Source: Sphingobacterium sp. SGG-5 (GTDB taxonomy: Bacteria; Bacteroidota; Bacteroidia; Sphingobacteriales; Sphingobacteriaceae). From it: a stretch of 64,000 nucleotides of DNA. The DNA lies in assembly GCF_011043525.1 (NCBI RefSeq), contig NZ_JAAKGO010000008.1:62001-126000 (forward strand), in the 5' to 3' direction. The translations under genes were made by a program, and so were the position numbers. Below are positions 9,007 through 16,982 of the stretch, piece after piece; the stretch's first letter is position 1, and every line of letters starts with the position of its first letter. Below the pieces are notes generated by a model. It saw nothing but the letters and a program-made list of their open reading frames with translations, was not told the DNA's origin and did no database searches.

Positions 9007-9045
9007 AAGTTTCGTTATGAAAATATAAAAACGAAACTTTTTTTA
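9007..9045 (+). terminator. Intrinsic terminator after tatA
   Basis: AAGTTTCGTT (9007-9016) pairs with AACGAAACTT (9030-9039), followed by TTTTT. Confidence 0.8.
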
Positions 9046-9088
9046 TGGGTTCAATTATAGCCGTGCGAAGCTCATCAAACGACCATAT

Positions 9089-10504
9089 ATGAGATTAAAC
9101 AACTGTTTGTTTATACTATTCGGATTGTTTAGTACTGTTGGGTATGCCCAAGACATAGCTATTGACAGTCATAAAGAAGAGCTCCAAAGCTCTATGATAA
9201 GCTATATTGAGACTTTAAATGACAGATTAGCTGCCGAATTGGATTCGATCCGCGAATATGTAGATCCTTCGATAGCAAACGACGACGAAGATGTCCAGAT
9301 CTTCAAAAGGTTAAAAAGTATCATAAAGACCATTCCCTTGGCATATAACTCTCAGGTTCGGGAATATATCGATAAATATACCTCGTCAAACTATCGCCCT
9401 TATATGCGTAGCTTATTAAGTCTAAGCCGCCATTATTTTGCTATATATGAACAGGTGTTTGAAGGAGCAGGTATACCTGAAGAGGTAAAATACCTTTCCT
9501 TAGTCGAATCTTCTTTGAATCCTCATTTGGTATCTCGATCGGGCGCTGTCGGACCATGGCAATTTATGTATGCAACGGCCAGGATGTATGACCTGGATAT
9601 GAATAGCTATGTAGATGAGCGTAAAGATGTCTATGCTTCTTCATACGCTGTTACACGCTATCTGACTGAAGCTTATGATCAATTTAATGATTGGCTATTG
9701 GCGATAGCGTCGTATAATTGCGGGAGAGGATGTGTACAACGGGCTATACAACGATCCGGACTATCAAGTCCGTCATTTTGGGAGCTGTCACCTTATCTTC
9801 CTCAGGAGACCAGAAATTATGTACCGAAGTATATTGCGATGACATATGTCATGGAGATGGCTGATTTTTATGCGATATATCCTGTGGAAACAGATCTCGA
9901 TTTAGAACATGAAGTGTTGATGGTGGATAGAGTGGTAGATCTAAATCATATTGCTCAGGCTATTGATATCCCTATAGAAAGATTAAAAAAGTACAATCCG
10001 GCTTATAAGCATACGATAGTTAATGGCACTGCTGAAAAACCGAAGCGGTTATTATTGCCTTTGACAGATCATGTTAACGACAGTCTGTTGTATGTGGCAT
10101 TACATAACGGCAACTCCGCTGAGGTCGATGTTATAGCAAGAGAGACGACAAAGCAATATCGTGTAAGCCGTCACGAGACCATCTATGATGTCGCGAAGAA
10201 GTTCGGCGTATCGGTTCAGAATCTAAGAGCCTGGAATGGACTGACTGCAAAAAGTACGGTATCAGGAAAGACCTTGCTCGTTGATCAGCCTATCAGTGAG
10301 AGGTTGGCTTCTAATATAAGTAAAGTTGCGTCCAATAATGGATCATCATCTCAAATCGCTTACTATACGGTGAGGCGAGGGGACTCATTAGATCGGATAG
10401 CCAAAAAATATAGAGGAGTATCGGTGTCCAAACTAAAAGCCGATAACAATCTGAAATCGAACCTTATCAAGCCTGGTATGCGATTGAAAATTACTAAACA
10501 ATAA
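9089..10504 (+). CDS. mltD: Membrane-bound lytic transglycosylase D-like, LysM
   Basis: 471 residues: a signal peptide (ends GYAQ), an SLT lytic transglycosylase domain with catalytic Glu140 in LSLVESSLNPHLVSRSGAVG followed by PWQFM, and two C-terminal LysM peptidoglycan-binding domains (about 349-395 and 424-470). It cleaves glycan strands to 1,6-anhydro-muropeptides in the periplasm. The domain order matches MltD. The neighbouring EnvC-like and NlpC/P60 genes make this a wall-remodelling neighbourhood. Confidence 0.92.
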   Translation: MRLNNCLFILFGLFSTVGYAQDIAIDSHKEELQSSMISYIETLNDRLAAELDSIREYVDPSIANDDEDVQIFKRLKSIIKTIPLAYNSQVREYIDKYTSSNYRPYMRSLLSLSRHYFAIYEQVFEGAGIPEEVKYLSLVESSLNPHLVSRSGAVGPWQFMYATARMYDLDMNSYVDERKDVYASSYAVTRYLTEAYDQFNDWLLAIASYNCGRGCVQRAIQRSGLSSPSFWELSPYLPQETRNYVPKYIAMTYVMEMADFYAIYPVETDLDLEHEVLMVDRVVDLNHIAQAIDIPIERLKKYNPAYKHTIVNGTAEKPKRLLLPLTDHVNDSLLYVALHNGNSAEVDVIARETTKQYRVSRHETIYDVAKKFGVSVQNLRAWNGLTAKSTVSGKTLLVDQPISERLASNISKVASNNGSSSQIAYYTVRRGDSLDRIAKKYRGVSVSKLKADNNLKSNLIKPGMRLKITKQ

Positions 10505-10539
10505 ATAAGGGAGAGATAACGCAAGAACTTCGTGCTTGT

Positions 10540-11055
10540 TTAACGTAGCCAGGCGGCATCTTCATTTTTGTCCAATTCTTCCAAACAGACCTCCACATGT
10601 TCTTTCAGAATAGTTGATAGCTTTACGCCGTAAAAGTCGCTAAATATAGGGAATAAATGGTGGCTTCGGTCTACTAATACAGCCGTACGCATCTTTTTTA
10701 GAGGAACATCCATAAATGCACCTAAAGCATAAGCTAATGTGCGTCCGCTGTTGAGCACATCGTCTATGACGATAACGGCCTTGTTTCGAGCGATCTCCAC
10801 AGCTTGATCAGTCTCAGCTTCCAGATTACGTTTGTTTTTTTGAATAGAAACTTTGATAAGTTCGATCTCTTTGTCTTTCGCAAGTTCCTGAAGTATTTGT
10901 TGTAAACGCGTGGCAAATACATATCCTCTATCCGCTATGCCAACCAATACAATGCTTTTCTCTTCAAAATTGTCTTCTAAAATCTGGTACGCTATACGGC
11001 GAGATTTCTGACGGATTTGTTCCTTATTTAAGATAAGCGTTTTTTTAGTAGGCAT
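10540..11055 (-). CDS. PyrR-like phosphoribosyltransferase
   Basis: 171 residues of the type I phosphoribosyltransferase fold, with the PRPP-binding motif VIVIDDVLNSGRT (94-106) and a flexible-loop region rich in K/R/E (71-85). It resembles PyrR (uracil phosphoribosyltransferase/attenuation protein). No pyr genes are nearby, so the regulatory role is unproven. It is convergent with mltD and lies 19 bases after an NlpC/P60 gene on the same strand. Confidence 0.8.
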   Translation of the reverse strand: MPTKKTLILNKEQIRQKSRRIAYQILEDNFEEKSIVLVGIADRGYVFATRLQQILQELAKDKEIELIKVSIQKNKRNLEAETDQAVEIARNKAVIVIDDVLNSGRTLAYALGAFMDVPLKKMRTAVLVDRSHHLFPIFSDFYGVKLSTILKEHVEVCLEELDKNEDAAWLR

Positions 11056-11074
11056 ATTATCAAATTTACGACAT

Positions 11075-11656
11075 CTAGTCTACCTCACTATTCTCAAAAG
11101 AGCTTACATCCGCCGTCATAATTCGGTTATCTGAGGTCTTCGGGCGTCCACCTTTATAGTAATAACGCTTCCAATAAGCCTCATTGAGATTGCTTACCAT
11201 GACACCCTTGCTCGAAGATGCGTGGGCGAATTTATCGTCACCGAGATATACACCTACATGTGTTATATGCCTACTTCTGATTTTGAAAAAGACCAAATCT
11301 CCCGGTTGTAGTTCATTTTTAACGATAGGTGTTACGTTGGCAAATTGGTTACGGCTATTGTATCCAATAGTTGTGTTAAAGACATTTTTATATAAGGCTA
11401 ACGAAAACTTTGAGCAATCGATACCTTTTTTGGAACTACCGCCCAATCGATAGGGAGTGCCTAACCAGTCGTACACAAATTGATATAACTTGGTACTTGC
11501 TGTTGCATTTATAGCGACTCCCATGATTTGAGAGAAATACTCTTTAGCCAGATTTTCCTGGTCCGGTACGGACTTGCTATTGTGGGTTGATTGTGCTTGC
11601 GAGACTAGACAAAAGCCTATGAAAAGCATTGCTGCTACTAGTTTCTTTGTTTTCAT
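11075..11656 (-). CDS. NlpC/P60 family cell-wall hydrolase
   Basis: 193 residues: a signal peptide (MLFIGFCLVSQAQ) and an NlpC/P60 cysteine peptidase domain with Cys81 in GIDCSKF, His133 in THVGVYLGD and His145 in FAHAS. Such enzymes cut gamma-D-Glu-diamino acid bonds in peptide stems. GIDCSKF has Lys where most members have Gly. A paralogue with the same layout lies at 20030-20563. Confidence 0.9.
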   Translation of the reverse strand: MKTKKLVAAMLFIGFCLVSQAQSTHNSKSVPDQENLAKEYFSQIMGVAINATASTKLYQFVYDWLGTPYRLGGSSKKGIDCSKFSLALYKNVFNTTIGYNSRNQFANVTPIVKNELQPGDLVFFKIRSRHITHVGVYLGDDKFAHASSSKGVMVSNLNEAYWKRYYYKGGRPKTSDNRIMTADVSSFENSEVD

Positions 11657-11877
11657 TAAACCGCTTTGTGATGAACAATTTCTTTATTTAGGTGTTTATT
11701 TAAAACAAACACTGCACGAAGATAGTAGATAGGTTTTGTTTATCCAAATTTTCAATACCATCTTAACATTCTTTTGGGATATTTAACATATCTGTATAGA
11801 CTGTACCAAATTATTTTTTTATTTTTTTTCGTTATATAAAACAAACTCTCTATATTTACGAAAATTTTAAAAAGACA
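11657..11877. other. Divergent intergenic region before thr leader
   Basis: An AT-rich spacer between the minus-strand NlpC/P60 gene and the thr leader. Apart from the thr promoter-like element at its right end I see no gene or RNA in it. Confidence 0.5.
11827..11858 (+). promoter_or_regulatory. Putative thr operon promoter
   Basis: TTTC (11827-11830), a 20-base spacer and TATATTTA (11851-11858) are each one base off the TTTG/TAnnTTTG consensus with the preferred spacing. The predicted start lies a few bases before the leader peptide. Confidence 0.5.
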
Positions 11878-11943
11878 GTGAATTACAATACAATTATTTC
11901 AACAATTATTATTACCACCGGTGATACAATTCGGAGGAAGTAA
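11878..11943 (+). CDS. Threonine operon leader peptide (ThrL-like)
   Basis: A 21-codon frame (GTG start, TAA stop) reading NYNTIISTIIITTGDTIRRK after the initiator. Five Thr and six Ile codons make up over half the peptide, as in the ThrL leader of enterobacteria, where Thr/Ile starvation stalls the ribosome. The last codons overlap the 5' arm of an antiterminator, and a terminator plus thrA follow. No ATG is available nearby, so GTG is the likeliest start. The function is inferred from codon content and the RNA context. Confidence 0.8.
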   Translation: MNYNTIISTIIITTGDTIRRK

Positions 11944-12010
11944 GCTGTTGTCATAAGTTATTGTACAGTGGATATATAAAACCTTCCTCCGAAATGAGGG
12001 AGGTTTTTTT
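11930..12010 (+). promoter_or_regulatory. Transcription attenuator of the thr operon
   Basis: The terminator is AACCTTCCTC (11980-11989) with GAGGGAGGTT (11996-12005), followed by a T run. The alternative antiterminator is TTCGGAGGAAG (11930-11940), perfectly complementary over 11 bases to CTTCCTCCGAA (11983-11993), which removes the terminator's 5' arm. The antiterminator 5' arm is the end of the leader frame just before its stop. A ribosome finishing the leader would mask it (termination); one stalled on upstream Thr/Ile codons would free it (read-through). Confidence 0.85.
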
Positions 12011-12051
12011 GTTGAGCAACTATTTTAAAAGATATAAACTAATTGAACAGA

Positions 12052-14499
12052 ATGAAAGTATTAAAGTTCGGAGGGACATCGGTAGGGACAATAGAAAGTA
12101 TAAAAGCTGTACTTGATATCGTGAAGACGTCCTATGACAATCAGGAAAAGCCTTTGGTCGTGTTGTCGGCTATGTCGGGAGTGACCAATTTGCTAACGAA
12201 AATGGCTGAAGACGCTGCGGAACGTATTCCTTTTGATGCAGATTTGAAACAATTGGAAGAAAGACATTTTGAGGTTGTGAAAGCGCTGATCGCCGTCAAA
12301 TATCAAAATCCGGTTTTTACGAAATTAAAACTGATGCTCAATGAACTTGACGATATCTTGCAAGGTATTGCAGCATTGAAAGAATTAAGTGCGCAGAGCA
12401 AAGACCTCGTGGTTTCATATGGAGAACGCTTCTCCAATTATATGGTCGCTAAAGTTATGGAACAATATGTCCCAGATACGGATTATATCGATGCTTCACA
12501 TTATATAAAGACAGATTCTAATTTTGGAAATGCTCACGTGGATGAATTGCTGACGCAGCAGTTAATTCAGTCATTGGCGCAAACGCACGGGGACAAATTG
12601 TTGTTTGTGACAGGCTTTATCGGATCCAATGATAAGGGGCGGGTCACCACGCTTGGGCGAGGCGGTTCTGATTTTACAGCAGCTATTTTCGGTAGTGTAT
12701 TAAATGCTTCTGTAATTGAGATATGGACGGATGTAAACGGTATACTTACAGCAGATCCCCGTATTGTAAGAAAGGCGTTTTCCTTGCCGATATTGTCCTA
12801 TATAGAGGCTATGGAATTATCTTACTTTGGCGCAAAGGTTATTTACCCGCCGACAATGATTCCGGCCTTTCTCAAGAAGATACCCATCGCCGTACGAAAT
12901 ACTTTCGCACCCGAATTTCCGGGCACGGTAATTCAATTCGGATCGGATGGTTCTAAGTATCCGATCAAGGGCATATCCTCCATTTCGGATATTTCCGTTA
13001 TCAATTTGACCGGCAGCGGTATGATCGGTAAATCGGGTTTTTCGGGTCGATTATTTACCTTGTTGGCCCGTGAGCAAATCAATGTGGTTCTGATTACCCA
13101 GTCGTCCTCAGAACATAGCATTACGTTTGCGGTACACCCCCGTGATGCAGAGAAAGCATTACGACTTATCGGGCTTGAATTTGAGCTGGAGCTGGAAGCG
13201 AACAAGCTTGTTATGCCGGAAATAGAAGAAAACCTGTCGGTATTGGCTATCGTGGGTGAGAACATGAAACGTACACCGGGTATTTCGGGAAAACTGTTTC
13301 ATGCCTTAGGCCGTAATGGTATCAACGTACGTGCTATAGCCCAAGGGTCGTCAGAGTTTAATATTTCGGTTATTATCGGTAAAGATGATTTGGCCAAAGC
13401 ATTGAATGCCGTGCATGATGCCTTCTTCGCGGAGCTGAAGAAAACACTTCACGTATTCAATCTCGGTACCGGAAATATCGGATCGACCTTATTTAGACAA
13501 CTGCATGAACAGCACGATTTCCTATTGGAAAATAACGATATCGAAATTAAGGTTGTCGGTGTTTCGAACTCCAAAAAAATGTATTTCAACGGCGATGGCG
13601 TTGCACTGGATACATGGAGAGAAGAGTTGGAAGCAGAAGGTGAAGTGGCCGATCTGTCGGGTTTTGTGGAACGCATGAAAAGGATGAATCTACCGAACTG
13701 TGTGTTTATAGACAACACGGCAAGTAAATTGCCTGCGACCTATTATGAAGACATCTTCAAGGCCAATATTTCGATTGTCACCTGTAACAAAATCGCGAAT
13801 TCGGGAGACTATGCACAATATCGGTTGTTGCGGGATACCGCCCGCCGGCATGGTGTAGATTTCTTCTACGAAACCAACGTAGGTGCCGGGCTGCCTATCG
13901 TTCGTGTCCTGAAAGATTTGATGATGAGTGGGGACAGACTGGTGAAGATCGAGGCCATCCTATCGGGAACAATATCCTATATCTTCAACAACTTTGTCGG
14001 CGATGTGTCCTTCTACGATGTGGTAAAAGAGGCGCAGGAACTGGGTTATACAGAACCAGACCCACGAGATGATCTAGGTGGCATAGACTTTATGCGGAAG
14101 ATGTTGATCCTGGCGAGAGACGCAGGGTTTGAATTGGAGTCCTCCGATGTGGAATTAGGTGCTATTTTACCACAATCCTGTTTGGATGCTACTTCAGTGG
14201 ATGACTTCTATACGGAACTGCTAAAAGCCACCCCATACTTTAACAGCTTAAAAGAAAAAGCACAGACAGAAAATAAAGTTATACGTTATATCGGCAAGCT
14301 GGTAGACGGAAAAGTCACGATAAGTTTGGAGATGGTTGACGAGACACATCCGTTTTATGCATTATCCGGAAGCGACAATATTATTTCCTTTACCACGGAA
14401 CGGTACAAGGAAAGACCTTTAGTCGTAAAAGGCCCCGGCGCCGGTGCAGAAGTTACTGCCGGTGGCGTATTTGCAGATCTTGTAAATGTGGGAGCGTAG
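12052..14499 (+). CDS. thrA: Aspartokinase / homoserine dehydrogenase
   Basis: A bifunctional enzyme of 815 residues: an N-terminal aspartokinase (MKVLKFGGTSVG), two central ACT regulatory domains, and a C-terminal homoserine dehydrogenase (LHVFNLGTGNIGSTL NAD(P)-binding start; GGIDFMRKMLILAR). It performs the first and third steps of the aspartate-to-threonine path. I start at ATG 12052; an upstream in-frame TTG at 12043 is less likely. It is first in thrABC and controlled by the attenuator. Confidence 0.97.
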   Translation: MKVLKFGGTSVGTIESIKAVLDIVKTSYDNQEKPLVVLSAMSGVTNLLTKMAEDAAERIPFDADLKQLEERHFEVVKALIAVKYQNPVFTKLKLMLNELDDILQGIAALKELSAQSKDLVVSYGERFSNYMVAKVMEQYVPDTDYIDASHYIKTDSNFGNAHVDELLTQQLIQSLAQTHGDKLLFVTGFIGSNDKGRVTTLGRGGSDFTAAIFGSVLNASVIEIWTDVNGILTADPRIVRKAFSLPILSYIEAMELSYFGAKVIYPPTMIPAFLKKIPIAVRNTFAPEFPGTVIQFGSDGSKYPIKGISSISDISVINLTGSGMIGKSGFSGRLFTLLAREQINVVLITQSSSEHSITFAVHPRDAEKALRLIGLEFELELEANKLVMPEIEENLSVLAIVGENMKRTPGISGKLFHALGRNGINVRAIAQGSSEFNISVIIGKDDLAKALNAVHDAFFAELKKTLHVFNLGTGNIGSTLFRQLHEQHDFLLENNDIEIKVVGVSNSKKMYFNGDGVALDTWREELEAEGEVADLSGFVERMKRMNLPNCVFIDNTASKLPATYYEDIFKANISIVTCNKIANSGDYAQYRLLRDTARRHGVDFFYETNVGAGLPIVRVLKDLMMSGDRLVKIEAILSGTISYIFNNFVGDVSFYDVVKEAQELGYTEPDPRDDLGGIDFMRKMLILARDAGFELESSDVELGAILPQSCLDATSVDDFYTELLKATPYFNSLKEKAQTENKVIRYIGKLVDGKVTISLEMVDETHPFYALSGSDNIISFTTERYKERPLVVKGPGAGAEVTAGGVFADLVNVGA

Positions 14500-14506
14500 A
14501 GGTATT

Positions 14507-14534
14507 GCGTATTGTGATATGCGTATTGCGATCT
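14507..14534 (+). repeat. Two tandem 14-base repeats
   Basis: GCGTATTGTGATAT is followed directly by GCGTATTGCGATCT (12 of 14 identical) in the short thrA-thrB gap. It may be a remnant of simple-sequence expansion; no function is evident. Confidence 0.6.
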
Positions 14535-14557
14535 GATCACTGACAACTAATAAAGAA

Positions 14558-15535
14558 ATGGTTCAAGATAAAATAAATAAAAAAATAGATTTCGATCAAG
14601 TGCTGGATGAGGTCCGTGTATTTGCTCCTGCTACAGTAGCGAACATGATCTGTGGTTTTGATATATTGGGCTTTGCAGTAGATAGCCCCGGCGATGAGGT
14701 GAAGATGTACCGTGTCGCGGAGCCAGGCGTCCGTATTCGTTCGATACAAGGAGATGAAGGGAGACTACCCCTTGACCCGGATAAAAATACCGTAAGTGCC
14801 TGCGTGGCGATGTTACTCCACGAACTTGGCGTAGCCAACGATATTGGTGTAGAGATTGAACTGATTAAGCATATGCCGATTGGAAGTGGTCTGGGTTCGA
14901 GCTCAGCAAGTACCGTTGCCGGTCTTTTTGCTATCAATACATTGTTAGGTAATCCTTTGACAAAAGAGGAGCTTATGCCCTTCTGTGTGGAAGGAGAACG
15001 CTTGGCTTGTGGACACGGGCATGCAGATAATGTTGCTCCTGCATTAATGGGCGGGATTACCTTGATCCGTGGCTCTGAGCCGTTAGACATCATTAAGTTG
15101 CCCGTTCCCGCCAATCTATTTGCGGGTATTGTATTCCCCCAAGTTGATGTGCCGACACGCGATGCCCGCCAGTTGATTAAAGAAAAGGTCTTGTTGAAAG
15201 ATGCTGTCGTACAATGGGGCAATATCGCGGGACTGATAACAGGTCTTTTCAAGAGTGATTACGATCTCATCAGCCGCAGTATGCATGATGTGCTGATCGA
15301 GCCAACGCGTGCCATCCTTATTCCTGAATTCTATACCATGAAACAAATTGCGCTGGACAATGGTGCGTTAAGTTTTGGTATTTCCGGATCCGGGCCATCC
15401 GTCGTCGCGATTACCCAGGGAGAAGCCATTGCTCAGGAAATCGTAGACAAAATACAGGCACATCTGTCGGCAAATGGGATCGATAGTTTAAAATACGTTT
15501 CTTCTGTCAATGAAGAAGGACCAAAAGTGTTGTAA
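14558..15535 (+). CDS. thrB: Homoserine kinase
   Basis: 325 residues of the GHMP kinase family. It phosphorylates homoserine with ATP. The GHMP ATP loop is visible as PIGSGLGSSSASTVAG, and a glycine-rich C-terminal motif LSFGISGSGPSVVA is present. It lies between thrA and thrC on the same strand, 58 and 42 bases apart. Confidence 0.96.
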   Translation: MVQDKINKKIDFDQVLDEVRVFAPATVANMICGFDILGFAVDSPGDEVKMYRVAEPGVRIRSIQGDEGRLPLDPDKNTVSACVAMLLHELGVANDIGVEIELIKHMPIGSGLGSSSASTVAGLFAINTLLGNPLTKEELMPFCVEGERLACGHGHADNVAPALMGGITLIRGSEPLDIIKLPVPANLFAGIVFPQVDVPTRDARQLIKEKVLLKDAVVQWGNIAGLITGLFKSDYDLISRSMHDVLIEPTRAILIPEFYTMKQIALDNGALSFGISGSGPSVVAITQGEAIAQEIVDKIQAHLSANGIDSLKYVSSVNEEGPKVL

Positions 15536-15577
15536 AGGCTTTGGCGATTAATTTTTGCGTTTTAATTTTGATTTTTA

Positions 15578-16885
15578 ATGAAACTATACAGTACAAACAA
15601 TAAAGACTTGAGGGTATCGTTCCAAGATGCCGTGTTTAATTCACTACCACAGGACAAAGGCTTATACATGCCCGAGTATATCCCACAGTTGGATCCCCTG
15701 TTTATCAAGAATATCCAGCAGTATTCTCTTCAGGAGATTGCCTTTATTGTAGCGAATGCGCTCATTGGCGATGATATTCCGGCGGACGATTTGAAGGCCA
15801 TTATTGCCGATGCCATCAACTTCGATGCACCGGTCAAGTTTTTAAGTGCAGATACAGCCGTGTTGGAATTGTTTCACGGACCGTCTTATGCGTTTAAAGA
15901 TTTTGGTGCACGGTTTATGAGCCGTGTGATGGGGTATTTCTCTAAGCAGGACGATAAGTTGCTGGATGTGTTGGTGGCTACTTCAGGCGATACAGGCGGA
16001 GCAGTTGCTCTAGGTTTCCTACGGGTGGCCGGTACGCGCGTTACGATTTTATACCCTAAGGGTAAGGTTTCCAAAGTACAGGAAGAGCAGTTGACCACGA
16101 ATGGGCAAAATATCCGTGCATTGGAAGTGGATGGTACTTTTGATGATTGTCAGGCGCTGGTCAAGCAAGCTTTTAACGATCCGGAACTGAACAAAGAATT
16201 ACGTTTGACTTCCGCGAACTCCATCAATATCGCCCGTTTGATACCACAAACCTTTTATTACTTCTGGGCTTATGCGCAATTGAAAGCACAAGGTGTTCAA
16301 GAAGTGGTGTTTACTGTACCGAGTGGCAATTTCGGCAATATCGGAGCGGGGCTGCTGGCCTATAAGATGGGCTTACCCGTGAAACATTTTGTGGCCGGTA
16401 CCAATGTCAACGACACCGTCCCTCGTTTCTTGCAATCCGGTCAGTATGAACCTAAGCCTTCCGTACAGACGTTAGCTAATGCAATGGATGTCGGTAATCC
16501 AAGCAATTGGGTGCGGATACAGGATATGTTCCATAACAACTTGGATGAATTGAGATCGATCGTTTCGTCGTACACCTACAACGATGAAGAGACGGTAGCA
16601 GCGATGGGTGAATTGTACGACAAATTTGGCTACATCGCCTGTCCACATACAGCTATTGCATACTTAGCCGCACAGGCATACCGGCAGGATAACCCCGGAG
16701 AATATGCTTCGGTCTTTTTGTCGACAGCTCATCCCTGCAAATTCCCCCATGCGATTTCGGAAGAAGTCTTTGCGCAGATTGTGCTGCCTAAAGGTGCGGA
16801 GGATTTAGCCGGAAAACCCAAATTAGCCACGGATCTATCCGTAGATTGCGAGGCTTTCAAGGCGTATTTGTTGGCGAATAAATAA
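15578..16885 (+). CDS. thrC: Threonine synthase
   Basis: A PLP enzyme of 435 residues converting O-phosphohomoserine to threonine, the last step of the path. It shows the PLP-lysine region FHGPSYAFKDFGARF and ATSGDTGGAVALGF for phosphate binding. Length fits the short bacterial type. It ends the thr operon; an inverted repeat follows. Confidence 0.96.
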   Translation: MKLYSTNNKDLRVSFQDAVFNSLPQDKGLYMPEYIPQLDPLFIKNIQQYSLQEIAFIVANALIGDDIPADDLKAIIADAINFDAPVKFLSADTAVLELFHGPSYAFKDFGARFMSRVMGYFSKQDDKLLDVLVATSGDTGGAVALGFLRVAGTRVTILYPKGKVSKVQEEQLTTNGQNIRALEVDGTFDDCQALVKQAFNDPELNKELRLTSANSINIARLIPQTFYYFWAYAQLKAQGVQEVVFTVPSGNFGNIGAGLLAYKMGLPVKHFVAGTNVNDTVPRFLQSGQYEPKPSVQTLANAMDVGNPSNWVRIQDMFHNNLDELRSIVSSYTYNDEETVAAMGELYDKFGYIACPHTAIAYLAAQAYRQDNPGEYASVFLSTAHPCKFPHAISEEVFAQIVLPKGAEDLAGKPKLATDLSVDCEAFKAYLLANK

Positions 16886-16897
16886 CCCTTTTTAACT

Positions 16898-16956
16898 ATT
16901 AAGGAGTTAGGTGGATAAAGGATTTTCTTTATGTTTCTTAGCTCCTTAATGATTTT
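16898..16956. terminator. Bidirectional terminator-like inverted repeat
   Basis: ATTAAGGAGTT (16898-16908) pairs with AGCTCCTTAAT (16940-16950), with a 31-base loop, followed by ATTTTT, between the convergent thrC and MORN gene. The long loop lowers certainty. Confidence 0.5.
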
Positions 16957-16982
16957 TACTATGCCCTAATTAAGAAAGGATA

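Noticed and set aside
10606..10620. TTCAGAATAGTTGA shared between the pyrR-like gene and the spacer after the tRNA remnant
   Set aside because: A single short match inside a coding region; chance is the simplest explanation.
14596..15252. 218-codon minus frame opposite thrB
   Set aside because: Shadow of a well-recognised homoserine kinase; unnatural Pro/Ser/Thr-rich composition.
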